Below, piece by piece: positions 1 through 11,100 of a stretch of 64,000 nt of DNA. The notes beneath the pieces are model-generated. The model was not told the origin of the DNA. It was given only the letters and a program-made list of their open reading frames with translations, and did not search any database. The DNA is from Antedon mediterranea. Lineage: Eukaryota; Echinodermata; Crinoidea; Comatulida; Antedonidae. A program made the translations under genes and the position numbers. Location: NCBI RefSeq assembly GCF_964355755.1, contig NC_092675.1, positions 23,662,412 to 23,726,411 on the forward strand. The letters are read 5' to 3'. Numbering within the stretch: the first letter of the stretch is position 1; each line of letters opens with the position of its first letter.

Positions 1-24
1 CAAAATAAATTCTCCATCATCCAT
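1..24 (-). CDS. Start of exon 11 of the receptor cyclase (cut by window edge)
   Basis: A pyrimidine-rich tract followed by TTTTAG precedes position 24. Reading on in the phase left by exon 10 gives R-W-M-M-E-N-L-F. That resembles the juxtamembrane segment that follows the membrane helix in receptor cyclases (basic residues, then ...EL..LLWKI). Only eight codons are visible, so this is a phase-supported guess. Confidence 0.45.
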
Positions 25-3000
25 CTAAAACAGTAGCAACAGCAGTAAAAGTAGCAGTATATTACCAGTAGCAGCAGCAGTAGTATTATCAACAGCTGCT
101 ACACCACCAATACCAGTAGAAGTACTACTAGTACTATATAATGTTATTGTTTCATAAATTATTTTTAGGATGTGGTAACAAGCTGAATTATATATTCTTT
201 AATGAATTTTCAGATCAAAATAAATATAACTTTATAATGAGGTTATAATGTGAATAAGCTGTCTCATACTTTGTTTAGATCATTTTGGATCTTTGGAAAT
301 TGAAATAACTGTTTTAAATTAGTTTTTAAATTAATATTTACCTGTATATACTGACAGAAATAATTATGATGATTATCGGCACTATACACACAACTGCCAT
401 ATGATCTAAAACAAAATAAAATGCCAATTAGAATAACTAACAAAAAAAAAACATTATCAGTTTTATTTAACTACAATATAAACAAACACGGATGTGCAAT
501 ACTCGGGGTACAGCAAAAGAAGCTGTAATGACATCATAAGACGGGATGTGACGTCACATACACCTTGCTACCAAATAGTTTATACGGCAATACGGTACCA
601 TCTTCGAGACGTCATATGGCTGCATCCGGTTTGAAATTTTAAAATCCGGCTCTATAGCTTTGAGTTGGGTACCCCGAGTAAAAACAGTGATTGTGATTCT
701 GTGTATGGAAGGAATAAAATAAAGTAGTTCTTAGATATTTTCACAACCAAGTTTACAAGTGTACTTACTTGGAACTTGACAAAGTTCACCATAATATCCA
801 CATGTCGGGTAATCTATAGGTGGGCTGGTGCGATGAGGCCAATGAATACCAGGCAACCCAGAGAGTGAATTGTACATCTACAGTAGGTGATTAAAAGTAA
901 AACATAATTTATTCTGTCAAGTAAAACAGATAAAAAAACATACCAAACTATGATATTGAACCAAGAAGAAAGCAATAATGTAATACAATCAACCAATTCT
1001 ATTTTTTATTGTAAATGTAATGTATCTCTCCATTTCGTGAGGCTTTTTGAAATTGAACGAATTGAATATAATAAGCTAAAAAAAACGTGAAAACAAATTA
1101 ATTCAGAAGTTTAACAAATATTTGAATGTTGAGAATTAAAAACACTTGTTAATTATTTCAAAAAATTATCTAGATTTTCAGGAATTTTACTCAGACCACC
1201 TATAACTAGTATATTTAAAAGAAAATTATATGTAAAAGTACTGTACCATCTAATTCTCCCTTAGACAAAGTTTTAGTAAAATAATTCAACTGTGCTAGTA
1301 TGATTTCTTTAGTCTCAGGTCTCAGGAAACAAGATGTTCTCAACTTCTATAGGCCACCTACACTGCGACCGATTTAATAAAATATTAATTGAATAAAAAA
1401 GAGCATTAAAAATATTTTCTTACCCATATTCTATTTGTAATATTATGTTTGATCTGTGCTACTGCTAGCATTCCATTTTCACCATTTGATGGCAACTGAT
1501 TCATATCTCTGACATCATAAGCAACATAGGAATCGCCACTATCAATATCAAACTGTATTGACACTGAACTAATACCTGAAAAAAAAAAAAAACAACAGAT
1601 AAAACAAGAACGGACATCAAGATAAAGATTTAAGTCGTTGGTAACTATTGTTATGGATATGCTATCATGTGTTAATGTTCTGAATGTCATCTTTTATTTT
1701 GTATTTATTCATTTTTTTGGAGGGTGGCGGTGGGTACATGACCGAGCAGAGGCAGGGCATCAAATTGAGGTGCCGGATTGGCTTGTTTGCGGCAGACATG
1801 TTTAAATGTTTTATTCTATTCGACATCAAGCACTCTAGTATTCAACTACTGTAGGCCTACAAATATTACAATGGAAAATACATTACTCATTCAAGTCATC
1901 TGTATTGTATTATTACAGTATATTTAAACAAGACATTCTAGTTTTCCTGTACTAATTTGCATATACTATTTCCAGACTTATTCTGCTAAATCCTAATACT
2001 TACTACCTTATTTGTTATGGTAAAAAACAAATAAAAACAAACTTTGAATCTCTCGTCCTTTAATCTTGTTGATGAAAGCAGTTACATTTCCAATATCTTC
2101 TCCATCAACTACCATCTCATGCAGAACATTTGCCCAGAGTACAACTGCATCGTACAAGAATGCACCGTAAGTAAACCATGTTCTACTCTGTAATAGTAAT
2201 AGTAGTAAAACCAAAAACATTCATTAACAAAATTTGTTTACATAATATTATGTAATACCTCTTAATTTATTTCTTATTAGCATCAGTGTTCTCCAGAAGC
2301 AGGTTTGACCAGAAAAAATTGGCAGAATAAATTGTCTCAAACCGGTATTAAAAATGGTATAACAAAATTATACATAAAATAAACATTATTAATTAAACAA
2401 ATTATCTAGTAGGCCTATAGGCCTAGTGGTAGGTTAGGCCTATAGCAATTAACATAGACAAGAGCAATTGAAGGCTATATTTTGTCAGTTGGATAGACAA
2501 TTTGATTTCTATATTGTAAAAACACTGAGCAATTCATGCAAACAGTTTTATTTGTATATGTAACCATACCGAGGAGGCACTGGGTGAGGTAAATGGCTCT
2601 GCTTGAGATATGTTGACAACTTCTTCCTTAAAACTGTCATAAGTAGGGTTTGCATCGATACTAGGGGTCAACAGCAACACCGATTGGAATGCTATATCAG
2701 CTGCCTCATCCTCTCCATCCTCTACACCTAAATCTACACACAATGAGTAAGATTTCCCATAAATACATACACTTTTTAAATATGAGTGTTGCGGTCATTA
2801 AATGTAATGTTGATCTTTGCATCCAATCATATTTAAGTAAGTTTTGTCCTATATTGTACCATGGAGAAATAAGTTAACTTATTTCTCCATGATTGTACTA
2901 AATGCTCAGTAAATTGAGATTGAGAGTATACTGTGCTTTTTTAACATGCATCAGAGAGCTGTAGACAGTATACCTACATGTTATTGTTTTTTTTTGTTAG

Positions 3001-6000
3001 TAAAAAATAAAGATTCAGTCAGATGTTTTGTCTATGATGTAAATGGGTTAAAGACCCCTTCCCTGCAATTTTGGACGTTTTTTGGAAAATAATACATATA
3101 TATCACTTTAAAAACATTAAACCATGTCATTCCTTGTCTTAAATGTACGTTTTATGGTAAATTATGATAAAAAGTGAGAAACAATGCACTACCTAAGTAG
3201 CTCGCGGCGATCGACCTCTCGTGGACGGTCTTAGGCCTAGCCTAGCTAGGCTTAGTTTTGTAGGCCTAGCTGGTAAACATCGGTAACGTACGAACATCGT
3301 ACGCTACCTATATACCTAGCCTGACGTTGTATAGTTGCTGCATTAATTGTCTTTCTATTTTTGCCAGACTCCGTTGATACAAATTGGGGAAAACCCGGTA
3401 TTTTCGCTGAAAAGTTAGGAGTCTTCCATTTGTTTTGGCCTCACGATCGATCGAAAAGTGGGCGAATTACAGGTGAAAAACAAAAATATCAATCCGCGCG
3501 CAATGCATTTTGGGATTTATAGCGGGCCGCTATAATTATTAGAATCGACTTATTTTTCACATTTTTAACCGTTTAAAGACGAAAAAAGTTATCGCAATAG
3601 GATCATATAGTATTATTTTTACATTAAATATAGTTTGTGATCTTAAATTAGATCTAAAAAACGTAGGGAATGGGGCTTTAACTAACTACTAAATCATAGT
3701 AGATAAAATATCATCATGTTGGTGCAGTATCCATTGCTTCACTACAGTAAGTTTGGATCTAACCATAGCCATCAGTACAAGCTTTTTGGTCTAGAAGTAT
3801 GAATGCCAGGTTTATGACTTATACTTATACTGAGCATGTTCAGTAAAAGTATGTCTGAGTATTAGTGTGATTAAGATTAAGAAGTGACATCTCATTTTAC
3901 TAATATGTATATATATTTACAAGATATTTGATGGAAATCTTCATCACTGCGTTCATTGTAGTCCAGAATCGATCCAATAATAACATAATCCCCAGTATTT
4001 AGGATTCCTACAGAAAATGCTGCCAATGCAAAAAGTCGTAGTTCCCATGGCTCACCAAAAAATACATATACTGAAATGCAAAAATACAGTAGGTTAACAA
4101 AAAATTAGTTTCACTAAATTGCATGAGGGAAGTTGAAAATGATATTTTTGTATCTGTACAACAAGCATTTTTTAAAAAGGTCGCATCTGATGCATGTGTC
4201 TACTGTAGACAATTTGCCATAAGGAAATTTCCATGAGAACTTAGATTACCTAAACATTTTATTCTCAAAGTATCATAAATTATATGCCTTATAAGTTATA
4301 CTTATCGTAATGTCTTTAATATTTCTAAAAAATATGTAGAAAATAGACATGTTTTCAACAAAAGAACTGATTTATGTATGTAATGCAAGTTACTGAAACA
4401 TGAAGTTTTCCTCTCATTCAATTTGTTGTTTTTTATTTAAATGAAAAGACTATAGTTTTCTAAAGTATGTCTTTTTAGTTGATGTGCATCAAGATTTATT
4501 TAAACTTTCTCAGACAATTGTTTCTATATAAATTAGACTTTATTATATCATTTTGGGACTAAATTCTGTATGTTATGACTTTGACAAGGCAGAAACTAAC
4601 TACAATTGACATAAACATTTATATCAAAGAAGATGAAAAGACACAGATTAGAAAAAATATATCAAAATAACAATTTTATAGAGTTCTGCGGTGTGACGTC
4701 ACAACGATAGAGGCCGCTGCATGGTTGCTAGCCAACCAAAAAAATGCGTTCAACGCTACTATGTTGATAAACTGTACAGATCTGTATTTCTATCAAATTG
4801 TGTATCTATTCTTAGCTTGATTTTAACTTAAACTGTAGTTGAAGAATAAATAGATCATTAAAAACAAGTGTTTAGTGAAAATTATTAAGTTTTAAAATGA
4901 CTACTTCAATAAGCCTATTCCAAACTATTGGTGACTTGAGAGTCACTCAGGCAGGTTTAACACATTTGTTGGTTGGCTAGCAACCATGCAGCTCCACCTA
5001 CCATACGTCAGCACCGCAGAACTCTATAAATATTAAAATTGGAGCCTACTTCTAGTTCCTTGATATGTTTCCTGTATCAGATGTTTAAAGTTGTTCTTTA
5101 CACTGCAGACATGTTGTCTAACTTCCCTCAAAGCAACATCTGTGTACATGTCGCATCCTTGCGAGCTTGGTTCAGTTGAGTAAATCTTAATATTGTTGAT
5201 GGTTTTTTGGTTTTCAAACAAAATATTTCTTGTGAACCATAATGGTATTAACCATTTGGATTCATTACGTGCCACTAGTGTTACCTATAAAATGTTGGAT
5301 TTGAAATGTATTTATATAAATGAGGTTCTGTAAGTTTATTTACATGTAAAAAGACAGATGAAACAGTGATGACATATTAAGGCTGTATTACCAAAGAGAA
5401 AAAAAAAATTTGGATCATAATGTTTGCACACCAACGTTGGGAAAAATGTGCAAACTATAAAAATGTTATTCAAAACAATAAAAACTCAGAATATCTGACT
5501 TGGTAGTTCACATTTAAACAAATTGTAAATTCCATTAAATGAGTTTTTTATTTAATATATTCAATTTCCGAATATTTTGGATTTCAAATATTAATTAATA
5601 CTAGCTACTTACTAAAGTAATCAAAACCACTCAAAAAATAACTTGACATGAACAAATATTTGATTAAAATTTACATCAACTTTTAAAGTTGACGTTCCTT
5701 TACACAGTTAAAAAATAACTTTTCTGAGTGGGGAGTTCATTCTGGGTAGAAAGGCACAAAGTCAGTTTTGCACCCGCACATGTAGGATCTCAAGGAAATA
5801 TAATATAAACACTTGATTATTAGATATTAATATAAAACAAAATTGATATTTATAGTATGACCTACTTTTTGCCAGTTGAAGGTGTTCATCAACTCAATTA
5901 TTGCATAGCTTATGTACTTTCGTTTAGGCAGTACACTTAGAAATAACTCTGGTGTGTCCATGTCTTCAGTTTCATAAATATCAACATAACAAGCCTGATA

Positions 6001-7381
6001 AGAAATAAATCATAATTTCTTCTGGCTCTAAATTCAAAATAGTACTGCAATTAAATAATTTCCCATAACAAAATATTATCAAATATATATCTACAACGAC
6101 TACACTGTGATCAATGAAAAATTACGGCATGGGCATATTTTGTGTTTGATACATTGTTTATGTTAAGTTAATAATAATTTTTTAGAGTTTCTAGGCTACT
6201 CATTATGGATATGCCCTACTATAAATCTGAAATATAAAAAAATATAAGTACAATATCAAATAACAAATTAAAACAAATTCATCTCAAAATATCATTTTAT
6301 TAGGATTTACATGCTACGACTTTATCCAAATTCCCTCACTGGCACTGATAAAGGGCTAGTGTTGCCTGAAAGCTCTGCTAACTTTTCTGGCTGTTTACTT
6401 TATCGTTTTGATTTAGCTTTTCGCTTTTTTTTTTGTATCTCCATTGAGATCCAGCCACTGATACCCACAGCATTGTCATTTTTTTCAGTAATTTGCCTTT
6501 TGATTTTATTAGGATAGATGAATTAAAATGTGTGTTTATGAAACCAATTTCTACTAAATGAATATAGGCCTAGGCCTAGGTATATTATTTTTATTGTTAT
6601 TTGATGAATAAACATATTTGTATTTGTAGTTAGGCCTACTTACATAATCTATCATAGGTAAACCAATAGCAGTTGAAAAACGGCTTTCATAATCACAGCT
6701 GCAACCAGTTCCAACAAAGCCAAATACATTGTCTGCCCACATTGAACTAATAGCTGACAATGAAGAAGCTGCATCGCATGCGGTGTCTTGCCAAACCCAC
6801 GTCAAATTTAAATCTTAAGAAACAGGGAAAAAAATAAATAAAATTAATGCCCTAAAATTGGCCTACCTAGCCTAGGCCTCCTATAGGCGGCCTAGCCTAA
6901 TACTAAAGTCATAAAAGGAAGTAGCCTAGCCTAGGCCTATATATAATTATAAGTCACATGAAAACACATTGTAAATGTAAGACAGGCCTAACTAGGCCCT
7001 ACTAGGCCTAGACTAGAGGCTAGGCCTACGTCTATTACTAGTTAGGGCTAGGCCTAGTACAAGCCTAACTTAACTAGGCTAGTATTAATTAGGCATAAGG
7101 CCTCATGCCACGCCTAGGCTAGCTAGGCCTAGGCTAGACATTGTGAACTTCAGTTGGCATGATGGCGAATTCTCACCCGGTAAAACATCAGTATTTTGGT
7201 TGATGTCATTCACGGCCTTAACAAATGCGCCAGCAATTGACGTGCCGTCGTATACGGCATGATTCGTCGATACGATTGTATGAGAGTGAATAAATCCTAA
7301 CTTAATTTCTTCGCTTCTAACAATAACACTAAAAATACTTAAAAGAGAAATTCGAAAGTAGAGATTAAAAAACAGCAACAT
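1..7381 (-). CDS. Receptor guanylate cyclase (natriuretic-peptide-receptor-like), N-terminal part, partial
   Basis: Exons on the minus strand: 7381-7177, 6813-6644, 5994-5866, 5284-5050, 4070-3921, 2733-2570, 2187-2043, 1575-1424, 877-769, 405-342 and probably 24-1, running off the edge. All have AG/GT borders and matching phases and encode about 515 residues. The start chosen (7381) opens a hydrophobic signal peptide (MLLFFNLYF...SVIVRSEE); in-frame ATGs further 5' (7531, 7444) would bury it. The body reads as an ANF-receptor/type-1 periplasmic-binding fold: KLGFIHSH near the start, GTGCSCDYE at the usual cysteine position, LPMIDY, AIIELMNTFNWQKVTLVAR, YDAVVLWANVL, and a membrane-proximal PPIDYPTCGYYGE like the P-x-C-G segment of this family. 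Exon 10 is a transmembrane helix (AVVCIVPIIIIIISVSIY). The family makes cGMP when a peptide or other ligand binds outside. Kinase-homology and cyclase domains would lie left of the window. A decoy receptor without cyclase (NPR-C type) is not excluded. Confidence 0.87.
30..135. repeat. Imperfect AGC/AGT trinucleotide repeat
   Basis: A run of degenerate CAG, TAG and CAC triplets, located in the last visible intron of the receptor cyclase just upstream (in transcription) of the exon at 24-1. It also supplies the pyrimidine-rich tract on the minus strand. Confidence 0.7.
502..678. mobile_element. Small MITE-like element with CTCGGGGTAC termini
   Basis: CTCGGGGTAC at 502-511 and its exact reverse complement at 669-678 are flanked on both sides by TA, as expected for a Tc1/mariner-type target duplication. 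There is no coding capacity. It sits in the receptor cyclase intron between the 877-769 and 405-342 exons and contains a TGACGTCA palindrome at 549-556. Confidence 0.6.
2860..2891. repeat. Perfect 32-bp palindrome
   Basis: The first 16 bases (CATGGAGAAATAAGTT) are followed directly by their exact reverse complement, centred on GTTAAC with no spacer. It lies in the receptor cyclase intron between exons 4070-3921 and 2733-2570. Confidence 0.85.
3047..3682. mobile_element. MITE of about 0.63 kb with GTTAAAG...CCCT terminal inverted repeats
   Basis: The left end reads GTTAAAGACCCCTTCCCTGC. The reverse complement of the right end reads GTTAAAGCCCCATTCCCTAC, 17 of 20 identical. The ends are compatible with a TA target duplication. 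The interior has stretches more GC-rich than the surrounding intron (around 3200-3250 and 3480-3530) and no reading frame, so it is probably non-autonomous. It is intronic in the receptor cyclase gene. Confidence 0.6.
4675..5030. mobile_element. MITE of about 356 bp with long terminal inverted repeats
   Basis: The outer end TTTATAGAGTTCTGCGGTG (4675-4693) is repeated as its exact complement at 5012-5030. Pairing resumes further in, with GCATGGTTGCTAGCCAACCA against its complement near 4968-4990, so each arm is about 60 bp with a mismatched middle. It lies inside a receptor cyclase intron and ends only about 20 bp from the splice donor of the exon 5284-5050. It carries TGACGTCA at 4694-4701. 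Confidence 0.75.
6300..6520 (+). mobile_element. Retroelement-like fragment (dispersed repeat)
   Basis: This intronic block contains an open stretch (LTGTDKGLVLPESSANFSGC...). Its last 45 bases (CCCACAGCATTGTCATTTTT then TTTGCCTTT) recur at about 22751-22797 in another gene, so it belongs to a repeat family. The reading resembles 3' ends of Penelope-like or LINE elements that I recall from invertebrate genomes. The class is uncertain. Confidence 0.4.
6840..7140. repeat. Cluster of AGGCCTA/CCTAGG palindromic words
   Basis: A dense, irregular run of GGCCTA, TAGGCC and CCTAGG words in intron 1 of the receptor cyclase, immediately after the first coding exon. It is the densest patch of the window-wide TAGGCCTA excess. 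I see no fixed repeat period. Confidence 0.7.
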
Positions 7382-8175
7382 CTTCAATAATATTAATATG
7401 CGTTCATTTCGTTCCTCTCTTCTTCTTCCACCACCACGCGGCATGCGCGCGCGCCCCACCTCAAAACTTTTTGTCTGTAATATTCTATATAGCGCCCTCT
7501 TACTGAAAAAAAGAGAAAAACTTTTATCCAATCAGATGCTCAGATCGAATTTACCGTTCGAGAGAGTGCTAGCTAGACAAGTTTAATTTTGTTATTGAAA
7601 GTGCTTTTTTACATATCGAATTCCCAGCAAATTATTTATTGGAAGTCACATACCGGTCTAAAGAAAAGAGACGCTTTGCAACTTTCGGTGGAAATTTGAA
7701 ATCTATTATTTTATAGTTATTCTAAAAAAAGGAGCATTTAAGAGCAATATACCAAGTAATCCTACTAATAGATTTTGTCGTCATGAAAGTAAATTTGGCA
7801 GTTTGTGCTGCTAAACTATTAATGGCAACGAATATAATAACTGAAACGTTCAACATTCATTTATTTAGATACATAATATGAGAATAATCACAAATAAGTC
7901 TTATATAAATCATAACAACTAATGTCAAAGGTCATACACTTATTAAAATAAAAATATAAAATATAATGCATTGTTATGAACAAAATGAAACAGAAATGAT
8001 GACCAGAGTTATAGATGGAATAAAAAGATCTTTCCGTTAGTTTTAGGACAACAATTTTCATTAGGCCAGAGAAGTGCGTGTACAAAAGTCTCTAGATATG
8101 CAAAATTAGCTATTTTTGTGGCATTCCATATTTATAGTTTATGGTAGATTTGTGTTTTCCTCTGGTCCATTATTT
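7382..8175. other. Spacer between receptor cyclase 5' end and alpha-arrestin A 3' end
   Basis: It should hold the receptor cyclase promoter and 5' leader (a CG-rich patch at about 7430-7460) and the 3' untranslated region of alpha-arrestin A. I found no coding exon, RNA gene or clear TATA box. Confidence 0.5.
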
Positions 8176-11100
8176 TCACAAACCAACTGGCGGATAGTAG
8201 CTGTACATAGGAATGTATGAGGATGGTTCGAATGCTTTCTTATCTTCTGGTAATAAAGTCCGACCAAACACTGATTTCCCGTAATTTGGAACAGGTCCTG
8301 CAAACACAATGTCAATACAGAACTATTATATTTTTGTTGATTTCTAAATCTGTTGATTCTTAATCAACTATACAACTAGTACTGTATTTATTATAATATG
8401 TACTTATACTATTCGAATAGTTATTATTGATAAGCAACGCACTTATTTACATTTTGATACACTCAAAACATTTGTGAAATGTATTCATACACGAACAAAA
8501 ACAATATATAAACAAATTATTTAAAAAATCGTTGTTGTTTTACTGGATAACTGATAATGCTAGACTTCCAGTAATAGCACCTAATAGGACTACAAACATT
8601 AGGTAATGTACATAAAATAAACCAATAAATAAAAATTACGTCCAAGACAGTTTAACAGAAAAACTTGTCAGTTGCCAGCTATCGTCAACTGTCTTGAAGT
8701 ACGGTAAGTTTTATTATTGGTTTATTCATAAACATTAACTTATTACACTATTATTGTCCTCTGAAACCAAATATAACATTTCACACTTCGGGTCTACAAA
8801 TGTGAATTAGGTTTTTGTATAGAGATCGTACCACAGTAATAGCTAAATCCACCAAACGACTTTGTTTGAACCTGTGATGATTGTATCTGAAGCGGGATGC
8901 TCAGTTTCCTTTCTTTGTTGTCTCCGATGTTAAGTATCATCTAAAGTAACAAAAATAGTGAAGAGTCTATAAATTACAAGGATTAAATACCATTCTGCTT
9001 GTAAACGAATATACCCACAATGAAACATAATATACTAAGATATTCATGTCCAAAAATAGAAATAACTTCGCTTAATATAGTCAACACCTTTGTCGTTCCC
9101 GGTAAAGCGAGTCAATCGACTAAGCACATGCAAGGTCACTTTCCCGCCCTACTCAGTACTCTGTCATAATTTTTTTCTCTTCCTAGAAATGTATCTTAGA
9201 ATATAGAAACAATGTTCAAATTGAAAAATAAATAAATAAAGAAAGAAAAATTGGAAGCCCAGTTGCCCAGCCCCATACCTCTAAACAAACCATGGAAGAA
9301 AGAGAGTGTGCGAAAGATGAAATTTTTCTCAATGGAAAGTTCTTGCTCTTTTTTACAAATGAAACATCTTACCTCAATCGCATAGTGTATATCTATGAGC
9401 CGACTAATGCTTGATGGAGGAATTGGTGGGATCATAAGTGAACTATTTGTCCATTTCTTTGTTTCCATTCCTTCAACGTCACTTACAGCTTTACAGTCAA
9501 CTGCTCTTTCTTCCCGTCTATCACCATTTTCTCCGTGGTACACTACTTGTTGGTAAACGCAAATTTTTCCCGTGATCGTTTCTTTTGAATTGTTTTTTAT
9601 CTCTCCGCTGAACAAAATGGAATCACCTAAAAAGCGAGAGTATACTATAATACTAGACAAAAGTGAAAAGGTATGGAATCTCGATCCATAATTATGAAGA
9701 TTTGAAAATTATTAGTCGCGTGCGTGCAACGCGACTCTACAGCTCACTATTTCGGTCCGATGGCCGGTCGGTCGGCTGGTCGGTAAACACTAGCTAAAAT
9801 TTGAACACGCGACTGCAGCCGCTAGCCATGTATATGGTCTTGTTTAGAAAATGAAACTCACAAAAGTCGTTATTAAATAAATACGACAATGGACAGTATG
9901 TAACAAAATACATTATGATGCAGTGGTTCAATGTAGTTGTCATAGGCCTACCCAGCAAGTTAATATTGTTTAGAATGTGTACATATCCCCAATTATATTA
10001 AAATCATTATTATACACATGCATCTACAGATATAATTATTCATATTAATTTTCAATGTATTACTACCTGGATGGTATATGCTTCTATCAGTAGTGAAACT
10101 GTAAAACACTTTCCTTCTTCCTGGAAAACATGGACAGATTCTAAATGAGTTTGGTTTTGATTTAGTCACAGATTCCTATTTTAAAGAAATAAAAAGTTAT
10201 CTTCTTGAATGAAGTAATCGTCGTCTAATTTACTAACTTTACTAACTAAATTGTTTGATTTTTTTTAACCGTGATTTTGATTTTATTACAATACTTTGTG
10301 TTACAATGTTATACAGCCTCGTGGAAGAACACCTTTCTGGTACGAGTTTTTCTTTCCGTTGCAAGATCTTATTATTATTATTAAGCATACGGTAGTCTTT
10401 AGCCAACTTCACATGACATGAGTCATCTGTTAACTATCGAGAATTTCATGACATTCAACAAACCTAAATTAATTAAATTAATTTAAATGTTTTTATATAA
10501 TATGTACACTGTTTACGAAATAAAGAATGAATGAATGACAATGAACTGAAAAGACGTTTTCCTATATACTGTAAAGTACAGTAAAACCAAGTTTACAATA
10601 AGCAAACCTACAGGTTTGATTTGTATCTTGCTTCGGAGGTAAGCATATTAATTGCGTTCAATATTACTTACCAAATATGTTTCATCATTGAATGTTATCT
10701 CGTGGCTTGCAACGGTAAATGGTAGTTGTGCTTTTTTCTTGAATTCAAATCGTGTCGGTTCTAGCGAAGCTTCGAGCCAATATCGAGTAAAACCCATAGA
10801 GCCTTCGAATGTTGTCGGAAGCGACCTGGAGGATATACATTTTTACAAATGGTTATCATTTGGATCAAACACCTCTAAGATAGCCAAGAATAATAATGTA
10901 ATAATTATGTTATAAAGTATTGTGCATTATGTTCACAAAACATATTTATTCGAATAGGCATGCAATATTGTATATTGAACTTACTCGTGTGGAATTTGGA
11001 ATTCAAATCTGATTTCATTTCTACCAATAGGCATTTTTTTCTTTCCCCCGCCTAAAAAATATAAAGATATATTAACACATAAAATAAAAGCAAATGATAA

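Noticed and set aside
7398-7531. N-terminal extension of the receptor cyclase to the ATG at 7531
   Set aside because: It would place 50 mostly basic residues before the signal peptide; the ATG at 7381 opens the signal sequence directly.
10652-10915. Plus-strand ORF of 87 codons
   Set aside because: It is the shadow of alpha-arrestin A exon 4, whose minus-strand reading has the conserved LPTTFEGS and RYWLEA motifs.
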